Below the pieces are notes generated by a model. That model saw only the letters and a list, made by a program, of their open reading frames with translations, ran no database searches and had not been told where the DNA came from. 64,000 nt of DNA, from the NCBI GenBank assembly GCA_037389465.1, contig JAZARR010000089.1, positions 1,984,001 through 2,048,000 of the forward strand, written 5' to 3'. Source of the stretch: Baylisascaris procyonis (Eukaryota; Nematoda; Chromadorea; Rhabditida; Ascarididae). Shown here in pieces: positions 39,391 to 51,688 of this stretch (position 1 is its first letter; every line of letters starts with the position of its first letter). Both the position numbers and the translations under genes were made by a program.

Positions 39391-42300
39391 TTTGTTCATT
39401 TATTTATTTGTTTATTTGTTTATTTATTTGTTTATTCGTTTATTTATTTCAATTATAGTTGTAGGATCTTTAAATTTTATTTATTTGATACATTTAGGTT
39501 GCTTATTTTTGTTTTATTCGGTTGAAATATACCGAATCCTTAATTTTATATCACTATTAGTTTTATTTAATTGAAATATGAGTAAAATGAACAGCTGAAG
39601 AGCAGTCGAGTTTTTTCGCGTCGCTTTTGCTTTTTTATGAAGGAAACAACACTTGTATCGTGTTTTTAAAATTTTTTATGCTTTTTTTGTATTAGTTGTA
39701 TGTTTGTCGTTCTCTTGTTCACTTTTTACGTTTTGAAGAAACGTCCATCCATCTTATCATTGTTATATTACCGCAAATCTGTCATCCTCTTCTTTCTTTT
39801 ATTTATATCCTTCATCCTCTTCTTTCTTTTATTTATATCCTATGTTTTTTTGCCTCATATTCCTCTTCCGCTTTTTTTTTCAGTCGTTTCTTATCAATTT
39901 GTATATTAATTGAGTCGGTAGGTAGTATATAAGATAAATGAGGCAGCAAGCTTTTGCTAATTAATTATTGTTTTTGTCTAATATTTTTTGATTGTGTAAT
40001 TTGGCTAAATAGAGGGCATTCGTTTTATTCATCTCGTAAAATACGTTATAAAAATTATATATGGGAAAGTTTTTGTTTTCAGAAATTTTGAAAATGTTTT
40101 CTTTTGAAAAAATTTCGAAGTTTAGTTGTTTACTTTCTCGATCTATGCGATATTGTTGTATTTAATGACGGAGGAATTTATAATAATTCCCTAGGTATAT
40201 TGTACTGTTGAGTTTAAAAGTTTGAAGTTTGGTAAGATAGAAAATTTCTCAACAGGGATGACCAATCGATGATTGGCGACGTTGTGGTATTTTTGGGGTT
40301 TTTTCATTTCGTCTCACTAGCGGCGCCTCTCTTCCTCGATATACTCATGGGGATTAACAAGGTTCCTTCGTCCACTTCCGTATTCTTTCTGACCACTGAC
40401 CATCACCCCCCTCCACACCCCATCTCCGTGGCTGGCCGATTATGCTAGAACATATTGAATAGCTATTTTAATATTATTTGTTTTTGTTTTTTTTTCTAAA
40501 GCTTGCAGTTTACTATTCGTTTTGCTTTTTTTTTTTTATTTTTCCAGTAATGTTGCAGAAAAAAGTTTGTACACTTAGTCATCAAATGAGAAATTTTCTT
40601 CAGTTTATGCTCATTCGTGCAAATTCTTTCAGTTCTAAATCCTTCTTCTCTCTCTTTTTTCTTCCTTTTCCTTCTCCCTCTCTCTTCATTTCTCTTGAAT
40701 TGTCCAATTCATGAAATTTTCAAGTTTATACTTACTAAGCGATTTATATTTTCTAATTTCTATGCTAGCTAGAAGGAACAGTGAATTTCGGCTATGGGAT
40801 GTGGCTGAGATATAATAAAATTATTTTGATCAGTGGAAACAATCTATAAGAATGGTTTTTACGAGTGTGAAATGTTTTGATTTTGAGATTGATATCAAAA
40901 GGCGAATCTAATATGAAATGTGTTCGTTTGACTATTTTCATCTTTTTGCACATGCATCATTCCATTGCGTTCGATCTTTTGATCTTGAATTCTTTTGCAT
41001 TTCGTTGTAAATTTATTTATTGAAATGATTATAGCTGATAAGATGTTGATATGCGATTTATGCTCATTTCTTGTTTGTTATTGTTGCTGTGGTGGATATT
41101 CTCTCTCTTTCTCTTCTTCTCTCTTTTTCTCTCTCTTTCTCTCTCTTTCTCTCCCTTTCTCTCTCTTTCTCTCCCTTTCTCTCTCGTTCTCTCTCTTTCT
41201 GTTTCTTTCTCTCTCTTCTCTTTTATTCGTTGTGTGCATCCCCAGGTGGAAAAATAAGAAGTTTATATTCAACAATTAGTTTATGTTTTTCAATTCCAGA
41301 TGTTCTTTTATTGCTATGTGTTGATTTAAGTAACTTATGGATGGGTTTTGTTAGCGCATAAATTAAACTCGAAGTGCATATTTATGAATAACATGAGTTA
41401 ATTTTGCAAAAAAAAATTTATAGCCTCAGGGGTTCTATTGGAAGTGATACGGTTGTATGATTAGGGAAGGCGTTGTGGGTTGTCATCGATCGGATTGTGA
41501 AAGGGACGTTAACGCATGCATTGCTAATGTTATGATGGAGGGTGCTGCTGCAGCAGTCGCTAGCGGGCGGGGGACCAGCCGGGGCGCACACATTTCATTT
41601 GTATATATTGACGACGATCGATCGATCTCGCATTGCTGCTTCAGCAAGCAGCTGCACGCAACAGTAATTCAACATTAACGAACGTTTTAATGTGCGTATT
41701 CTGTAATAATTTTCGTCGGCTATTATTTTTGCATCGTTGCGTTTTTATTGTCACATGATAGGTGGATGTATATTTTGTGATAGGGAATTGTTGCATTGAT
41801 CCGAGAGGAGACTTTGAGCATAGATATGCGATATTAGGCTTATTGTAGTTTATTATGGCATCCATTAAAAGTTTTTTTCGTTTTTGCGCTGATTTATTGC
41901 AGTTTTTTTTTCTGCAAAGTTTCCTATATGGATGAACTTTTTGTGCCTTTGGTTTTAAATGTAAAAACTAAAGGTTTCGTGGAATATATGGATTAGAAGT
42001 ATTTTGATCATTGATAGCGAGATCAGAGATCGAAGTTTTATTCGCGGCTGTTATTGTTTATGAAGGAAAAGTTTAATGGACGCAGTTTAATTAGTGTAAT
42101 GTGTGCTTTGTAACGAGGAAGTTGGAGTAATGGAAGAGAGGAGATGGTTACAGGTTTTTGAATGGATATGAAATGTTAAGGAAGGTAACGCCTAAAGCGG
42201 TTGAAATAGGATTGTGCTGATTTGCGAGGCGTTAAATTTTAGGAAAATAGATGTGCCCCGGTAAATAAATTCTAAGTTCTTGCTAAATTTGAAATTAAAG

Positions 42301-44127
42301 TACTATTTGCATGTTTTTTTTGTTTGTTTTTTTTTCAGAGACTAGTGCATATGTTTGCTAAGGGTATCAGTGGATAATCTGTTTTTTATGCCTCGCTTCT
42401 TCTTCTAGTCCATCTTAAGAGGGGGGGGGGGAGGGAATTTGTCCATTTGTCCAAAAATTTGTCCAAATCGTTATTTTTCATTCGCAAAATAGTTTTTAGA
42501 TTCGAATCTTTTCAGACGTTTGGAGAGTATCATGTTTTAGAGAATTTTTAAGGAAAATAAGAGCACTTTTATTTTTTTAATCGATTTTTTATATTTCGCT
42601 TTCGATTATTGGAATATATTAGTGATTTGTGGTTAATCGCGCTTAAGAGTATGTGGGTGCTTCGTGCCAAAGTTTCGCTTATTTTTCACTTTTCGGCATT
42701 GCGTTCACTATTATTATATCAACGTTTCATAACTGTTCGTTAATGCTTTGATCATTCGTGGCCGCAGTGAATTTGATTGGTTTTATTGGCATATTTTTGC
42801 TTGTATCGTATTAATTTGGACATTTGGAGTTTAATTTGGGTGTAAATTCTTTGGATGTATTTTAGAAACGAAAAAAATTAGTATTTTGTAATATCTTTTG
42901 TGAGACGTTATTTTATTTTTCTGAGTATATGAAAGGCACAAATGTTCTGCATGTTTTAGAAACAGCAAAGAATAAAATGATGTCAGATGTTATTTTAAGT
43001 TGTTTTTGGAGGTGATATTGTAGATATCGGCTTAAATGGAGAGTGGTAAAGGTTGTGTAGTGATGCGTCTTTGTGTTTAAGTTTGGCAAGTCAGGCAAGG
43101 GAGGGATTGCAGGGATCGGGTAGAGGGAGTTGGTTGCTAAGTGAGTGAGTAGGGCCACATTGCGTCTCTTATCGGTTCATATCAACGAGATGCATGGTAC
43201 TAACGGAAGTAGGGCTTTGCTTTTGAGATGTAATTTTTTTGCCCTCCGAGTGCAGTCTGTTTTGTTCCCTTTTGTGGTTGCATATTTTACGGCCCATAGG
43301 ATCAATACGTTTTTATATTATCTCGCGAAAGCGTTATTTTATATGGTTCAATGGTTTTTTATTTGCCATTAGTAAGCTAGACGTCTAGGGAAAAATGCAA
43401 GTGCTGTTGCGTCCACGTGTAGTTGGTGTGATCACAAAACAGCTTTAGTTTATGCGATCAAACATTCTTTATTATTGCTTCGAATGGTGCACGTGAAAAT
43501 ATTATGACCATATTCTTGGAAATTAAACCTGTTTGTTTGTTAACGCGATGGAGATATATTATTCTTCTATTGCTTTTTTTTTTGTTTAAATTTGAATATT
43601 TCTTATTTTGTGGTCGATTAAAACTCTGCTGGCCAATATGGTTACTATAAAGTAATTTGAGTAATGTTAGTTAAAATGTGGAGTGTTCTCAACTAATAAG
43701 AATTTTTTCACAACGTTCATCAGGCGTGAATTTTTCATCGAGAATTCCTGCGAATTTCGTCCCAAATATTTGTGCATTTGTGCGTTCAACTGAAAAGATT
43801 TTTATTGGATGTAAAAAAAAATCCATTTTTTCTTTTTTTTTGAGACTTCTTTTCTTGCCTTGATAGATATTAGCAAATCATTCTTTGCAAGAGAGAGGTG
43901 CGAGAGGGTCCTTTTTTGAACTTCTGTTGAGTAGACTTGTGTATTGTGACAACATTGAGTGGGATAATTGTTTTGATTGTTTGTTTTTTTTTCATTTATT
44001 TGGCTAACTTTTAGATAGATCTGGAGTTATCTCACTTTTAAAGGTTTTATTCTTGGGGAGCATTGAATTCAATTTGGTTTTAAGTAAGATTGCGCCTCTT
44101 GCATGATTTTGCTGGTAATTATTTGCT

Positions 44128-44201
<74 letters not shown>

Positions 44202-47200
44202 CTGTATACTGTGGAGGTGCATTTCTGTATGTATTTAAACGTATATACATGTATGCATCATACGTATACGTGCGTTCTGTGAATGTGTATTTCGTGCTTT
44301 TTCTTCACCATTACCCGAAATATTGGCTTGATATGTTCGTTGATCGCGGTTTGCTGAGCAGTGAGAAGATGCAAGGTTTCAACAGTGATTCTATTTTCGT
44401 TAAAAAATTCAAGCCATCAGCTGTTTGATGTTTTTTTTTTTGCCAATCCATTAAATGGTCGTTGGCTTTCGTAAATCATCGCTTCACTTATCCTCCCTTT
44501 TCTTCATTCCTCCTTCCTGCTCTCGGTTGTTGTCCCTCTCCATTAGCCGATTGCCTTCATGAAATTAATCCATAAATCAATGAGATTATTTGCAAAAGAA
44601 TTTATGAGTTGATTAATGATTTGTTTATTTTCAGTATTAGCGGGTGCACTTCTCGAACAAGCGGAAGCACTATTAGACAAGGGCATTCATCCAATCAAAA
44701 TCGCCGATGGTTTCGATCTGGCATGCAAAAATGCACTTGATACACTCGATAATGTTTCCGATGTGTTCCCTATCGAAAAACGTGAAATGCTTATACAATC
44801 GGCAATCACCTCATTGGGATCGAAAGTGTTCGTTTAATTTTTCTTTTTTTGTTTCTCTCTCTTTTTTTTTCACTAACTCATTTTCGTTTACTCAAAGTGT
44901 TTCTTGATTACAATTGTTGTTTATTTATTCGTTTTGCAAATTTGTAGTTGCAAATTGCACAATAGTGCAGTGTGTTCATGCGTTTGTTTGCATGTGCCAT
45001 TTGGTCTTTCCATTCAACATAAACCTTATTTGAAGCAGTTCATATAACTTATAAACGTAAGTTGTGGGCACAATGTTGACCAAGTTGTCTCATTTTTTAA
45101 GCGGTGTATTAAACCGGTCGGTTTGATAAGCAGGATTATAAAAGCGCATACCGTGCCAGCTCATTGAGCACTTCTCTGTTTATTTCTTTGTATTCGATTC
45201 TGTTTAACAAAAATTTTCAGTAATAGGAATTACTTTATTTTACTTTACTTTCATCATTAAAGTATTCATTTGTGACGTAACACATGGCTATATTACAAAT
45301 TTTAGCCACCTCCAGGGTATACATATTCCTTATAGTTCATGCTAAGGTTTCAAATGCACCCACTGATTTAATTTGTTTCATGATATAAAAAACTCACTCT
45401 CTGAGCTAGCCGTTTCTTTTTTAGATCATCATCCAACGGTTAGATGGTTGCGGCAGCTGCGGCTACACTTGAAATTTGCATATTCAATAAATTTTGAATA
45501 TAGAATCTTTCAGTTTGTTGGAAGCTTGAGGAGATGCAGTATATTATTTGCGCGTATTTAGATGTCGTCCAACACGCTTGAACTGTTATGTCACTTCATT
45601 TGTTGAATTAATTGAAATGCACCCTATTGAAGCTCATTGGTTTTAATGTGCACCCAGTTGATTAGCGTTTTAAAAAATCCAGCGCATTAATAGCAGTCTT
45701 TGTTAGCACTGAGTGCGTTCGGTTGGTCTGCACCAACGTTGCTGGGTAGCGCCGGAGCTGGATTTAATAGGCAACTCCGGAGTCAAATTGTCTGTGATAT
45801 ACAGTCTAGACACATTTTTCGCATATGACTGAAATGCTTTTTTATTGCTGGAGTTTATTTAAAACATATGGATAAATTTCTGGGGAATCTGACTGTACGG
45901 TTGGGTGAGCATTGCTGCTTTTTCGTCTGGTCTAGTTTTTCTTCAAGGTGGTAAAAGATTTTTATTGGAAACAATTGGTTTTTCTTATTGCATACCACTT
46001 ATTAATTGACGTTTTAAAACTAAGCGAAATGTCTATATGGTTTGTTGATTGTGCTTCTAACTGATTTCTAAGAAAATTTAAATTTAAAGTTAAAAATTTT
46101 AAATTTTAGGAAAATTTAAAAAGATATTAATTAGCACCAGGAAAAAAAATTTCGTTGAAATGGACGAATTGCGATGAAATCATAATATTAATATTAATAA
46201 GGAATAGTAATGTTTCCGTCATTTAAAGGTTTCGCCGAATGACAGGAAAAGAAAAAGACATTTGTTTTTGGTGTTTTAAGAAACGAGAAATAGAATAGGT
46301 AGATTGTTAGAGAAAGGCGAGATATCATTAGAAAAGATTTTATTGACAGGTAAATGTTTTTAAATATACTTAAAAAGTGGTCATACTGAGTGCAGCAATG
46401 ATTTCGATCAAAGATTAACCTCGTCAGTTGTCTATCGTCGTTGTGTACGTTTGAATGACGTCAAAAGTGCGATGATTTTCGCCCATTAACTTTGTATGTA
46501 TTTTTTCTTCGCAATTCTCATTTAACTTTTTAAATTGATTTCGAGATTTAAATGACGATTGGTTGATACTTTATTGATGAAAATATTTTATGAGATGGGA
46601 TGATTGCACAATTAGGAAAGGGTTTTTGTGATTTGAAATCGACACAAAAATTGGACCGTTAAGGTAGATGGTTGACTTTAATTGAATTTTAGTTTTGTTT
46701 TATTTATTTTTTCTTTTTTTTTTTGTAAATTTTTTTTGTTTATCACGAAACAGCTATGTTGATATTTCCTCAATCCATGCTGTATTAGATAGTTTGCACA
46801 AACGAAACTTATATTCGACGTGTTAAATTTAATGCAGACTGTGCTAATTTTAGCTCATTATCGTGCTGTCGATCTTAGCTTGGGTACGTTAATTTAGGGT
46901 ACTCATGTGTTTGAGATTATGAAAACCTCATTACCATCCTTTGCGAATCGAAGTAAAAAAGTTAAGGAAGGATCGGGATTTCCGTGCTTTTGGGCCGAAA
47001 TAGCAGTAATATTGTATATCTTATGACTACTTGTTCATGTTATGAAGTAGGTGGATTTAATAGATGGGTGGGCCAATCCGTTGCTAGTTGAGTCCGAGAC
47101 GCAGAAATGACCCGAGCATTGAGGATGGAAAAGATATCTGCCGAATGTTATATCGAGTGGAATGTTGCTTAGCGTAAAGAAATGGCAAATCGTTGGTTAA

Positions 47201-50200
47201 CGTTCTTCTTATCGTCTCTGCAGTCGTGGGAATAACGTTTCTATGAAACGATCTCTTATCTGCAAACAAATCTATCTGTTTATTTGCTGTTTTCAAGTTT
47301 TATTTTTATTATTTGCATTAAAGATGTTCGGCTATTTATGCGGCAGATTGAATGGAAAAATTGAAATACCAAAGGTTAGTGGATTGGAGTTATCGCTGAT
47401 TAGAGCGTAGGCATATTATTAGATTTTGTTGTTTTGTAGTATAGTGGTTTGGAGGAAGAATCATTTTTAGTGCTGCAAACGAAGGATTTGAAAATGAGTT
47501 TGAATCAGAGATCACAGGTATTTTGGACGGCATTATTTTAGGATTCCTATATAGCACAATAATGAGAATAATATAAACATGTTGTTCACTAAAATCGATT
47601 CATTAACAAATGCTCCAGGCAGTTGTTTGTTTGACGTATAGATAGCTGAGCACAAAATATTGAAGCGAGAGAGAAGAGGATGGGGGATGATTTCCTTTGC
47701 ATCCTCTTCTTCTTTTTCCTTCCTCCATTTCCCCGCATCCGTCTCCCCCTCCTCCTGGCCATCTTCTACATTAAAATTGCTGGATGTTAGGGAGGGAAAA
47801 AAGTGGAGAGAATCGAAGAAAGGAAAGCAAAAATTAGTAAAAAAAAATTGTTGATCCGTTTCTCTTTAGTATTATTTTGCAGGATTCGCTTTTATAAACA
47901 AAATAAATTAGAAATATTATTACTAGATGATACTCAATGAAAATTTCACGGCTCCGTTTCCTAAAAGATTGATTGCACTTAATTGAAATAGGATAATTGT
48001 TGAATGTATTGGAATTAATAACTAATAGTACTTGTATTACAGGTGAGGAATTTGCGTGAGTTTCGTTCGAGTATATTCCTTTGTTTAGTCTGCACTGGTT
48101 GAATAGTGTTTCGATGTTCTAACACTTTCATCGAGCGACTTTATAGGTTTTCTGACAAATTTCTGGATGTAAGCCGACAACACGAACTGTCGGTTGTAAT
48201 CCTAATTTTATATCCTGTTCGATAATCCTTTTCTCCTTGGGCAAGTTTGAGAAAGACCGAATTGTTCATGTGGCCCAAGCATCTCCCTTTTTTGGAATTA
48301 TTGCTTGGTGGGTGTTCTGAAGAGTTGTTTTAGTGTGAACCGATGTGTGAGGCAATTAGCTGAGATTGCCGTCGATGCAGTATTGTCGGTGGCCGATCTC
48401 GAGAAGAAAGATGTGGATTTCGAATTGATCAAAGTGGAGGCAAAGGTCGGGGGTCGTTTGGAGGATACGTGCCTTGTTAAAGGTGTTGTCATCGACAAGA
48501 CGATGAGTCATCCACAAATGCCAAAGGTATTTCTTTGCACTTCTCTTTTGTGAAACTCCCCTTATCTCTTCCTCCCATTTTATAACCGTGGTCTTTATTC
48601 TTATTCCTCCTTAAATGTCATTCCCCGTCGCTGTTGCTTAAGCGAAAATCCTTTCTGCTATGGGTCTCAATTTCCGGTAATACGGTAGGTGATTACTTAG
48701 GGAAATGGCTGCGAAAATGTAATAGGTGCGACATAAACTGATTGCGATGTTTATGTGATCCTGACGTAATTTGCGGTGAATGTTGATATCCCATATTCGT
48801 ATCGTAATTGCTTGTTTGTAATTTTATTTTCAATGTTTTTACTTTTTACATCGTAATTGCCTCCTCTCTATTTCAATGCATACTTCTTTACATGCATCTC
48901 TTTTTAATTATCTTTTCTTTGGCTTGGCAGAATGCCATCGTTGTATTATCTGGCAAAATGCCATTGATGTATAATTTGGCACGGTGCCAGTAATGTTTTT
49001 TATTGCATCTTATTAGCAATGCTTTGATTGAACGAAATGATAAGAAACACTAAAGCAGGTTTTGTTCATTAATAAATAGCTGTAATTATGAGAGGTGTTG
49101 GCTATTATTTAAACACGCTCAATTCTTCCAAAAAAATGCCCTATTATGCACGTTTCAACATTTGTTGACGATTTGTGAAACCGGTTGCTAAAATGAGCAT
49201 GATTGAAAAAGCGCATATTGTGCCAGGTTGGGGTGTTTTCCTACTCGTTTTCTTAGATGGAAGTTTAGATGACGAATACTCTGATGAATAAGATGAGAGA
49301 GAGGTGCGTTACGGAAATGACGAAATGTTTATTTCTTTTATTTTATTTTGTTTTTTTTGCTAATTTTTCTTTTTCAGAAAAGGATAGCGTGTTTCTATAA
49401 TGAGCTTCCGGGGCGGAGAGGCGGGGTCATATTGTTTGAGATGCAGTGAAGGTTATTTCAAAAAGAGTTTATAAATGAGGAGTGTTTATGTTGATGAACA
49501 ATTTTAGGAGTTAAAAGATGTGAAAATCGCAATTCTCACTTGCCCTTTCGAGCCACCAAAACCGAAGACGAAGCATAAGTTAGATATAACGTCTTCAGAA
49601 GATTTTCTCAAATTGCGCCAATATGAGAAGGAAACCTTTGAAACAATGATTAAACAGGTATGTCGTTGGTGTAATTTTATACCACTGAGGTTCTTTTTTG
49701 TACCGCTTTGGTGTGTACTGTTATGCGGTTTATAACGGTGATGTAACGATATGGAATTGGTCTTAGATGTCTTTCAAAAATATTTTGTTGGGACTTTAAA
49801 TCAGTTGGGTACCGCTGCGAAGAAAAGGGTGCATTCGCAAAATCAGCTTTTTCTCTTCTACTTCCTCCCTCTGGGATTTTATTTGGTGTGATTTGTTGTA
49901 GAATTAAATGAATTAATAGAAATGTATTGTTCAAAATTGGAATATATAGATTCCTTTCTGTGTTGATTTGAATGCCTCCCCCCCCCCCCTTGCACCAGCG
50001 TACGTTTCGAGTTGCGACGAACAGTGAGAACACCAGTGTTCATTTATAGTAATTGTCCGTATAAGGAATGTCTGAAAAATTTTGAAAATATTTCGAAGTT
50101 GAAGTTGAGAGAAGGGGGAAGCCATCCACCTCTAACGCATTGTGTCATTGATTGATGTGCTATACGGTGAAGCAAAAGTTGATGTGCGCAATCGTCAATA

Positions 50201-51595
50201 AAAGAAATGAATGCGTGATAAGGAATAGGCACATTGTTGAGTCATTGTTTCAAATATAAAAACATGAAAAATTAGCGAATAAAAATGACGGCAGCACCAG
50301 TTGATGTGATTGTTTGTGAATTGCGTGTGTTTCGTCGCGTATGTTGATTGATAATTTAGCTGTTGTTGTTTGTTGCCCGAAATGAGATTGCATTAGTTAT
50401 TCGCAGAAATTAATATCTAACGCTGATTGATTTATAGCGTAGTTGTAGTTGTAGCTGAATTAGTAGCTTAATTGGCTAAGGCTCTATTTATTGGTGTACA
50501 GTAATTGTTAATAACAGCACTTGTGGTGTGTAGTGGAGGTTGTTTTTAAAGGGAATTTTATGCAAATGTGGCCATAATAGGTTCTTGCAAAAGGCGCATA
50601 AGAAGGATTATGGAGAGGTAGGGGTGGGAGGGGGTGAGGGTCGGCGGCTTTGGTGCTTAGAGCGATTGATTTGAGGAGATGGTGCTTTTATCGTGGAAAA
50701 TCGTTGTCCATTCGTCGAGCGAGTAAATTATGCAATGCGGCCCACGGAATGGACATTTGCGCCATGGAACATTGATGAAAAAAGTAGTGATTTCTGTGGC
50801 ACAGATATCCTAGCGACGAATAAGAAGACATGATTGCAGGTAAAAGACAGTGGAGCTGGGTTGGCGATTTGTCAATGGGGTTTTGATGATGAGGCAAATC
50901 ATCTGCTACATGCTCATAACCTACCGGCAGTAAGATGGGTAGGAGGGCCTGAAATCGAGCTGATTGCAATCGCCACCAATGGGCGTATTGTGCCAAGATT
51001 TTCCGAATTATGTGCGGAGAAACTTGGAATTGCGGGTCTTGTTCGAGAAATGAGTTTTGGCACTGCTAAGGTTGGTTTTCTTTTTGCTGTCCAATAAGTG
51101 CTGAAGTATTGATCACAATTTTGACTTTTATAAGGATAAATTGATGGCGTTTCGATAGTGAAGATGCCATTTTATGTGTTACGTTAGGAATTTTTGCACT
51201 TCACTTTACTTTCCGTAGCATGAGCCAAGTTTGTGCCACAGAAGTAATCATCCTATCATTGCCTCTTTTCTCACTCTCATCTGTTTTCTCCTTTTTTTTT
51301 ATATAGACATACCAAATTTAGCTTTATTGTGGTTTTAAGGATCGAATGCTATGCATTGAGAAGTGTCCAAATCATCGTGCGGTGACGATTTTCATTCGTG
51401 GAGGCAATAAGATGATTATTGATGAAGCTAAACGCTCAATGAATGACGCCTTATGTGTGGTTCGCAATCTGATCAAGGACAACCGAGTTGTATATGGAGG
51501 AGGTGCGGCTGAAATATCCTGTTCACTTGCGGTCGCCAGCGAAGCTGACAAGGTTATTTTCACTGTTTGATCATCATATATTTACTCATGTGTTG

Positions 51596-51688
<93 letters not shown>

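Larger units (their letters stand above)
34252..44634 (+). other. CCT5 intron 2 (10.4 kb)
   Basis: No nested gene is supportable on either strand. It contains a weak copy of the conserved 25-bp element (34387), G tracts (36082, 42421), TTA, TTTA and CT-rich microsatellites, a GC-rich pocket (41524-41600) and a (TA)n tract (44133-44197). Confidence 0.7.

Noticed and set aside
45061..45159. SL RNA gene suggested by GGTTTAATACACC on the minus strand beside the conserved element
   Set aside because: No splice donor after 20-30 bases, no clear Sm site, and the matching position at 49 kb lacks an SL-like sequence.
50984..51000. Extra copy of the conserved element (GGGCGTATTGTGCCAAG)
   Set aside because: It lies in CCT5 coding sequence (GRIVPRF), which explains the bases; coincidence.
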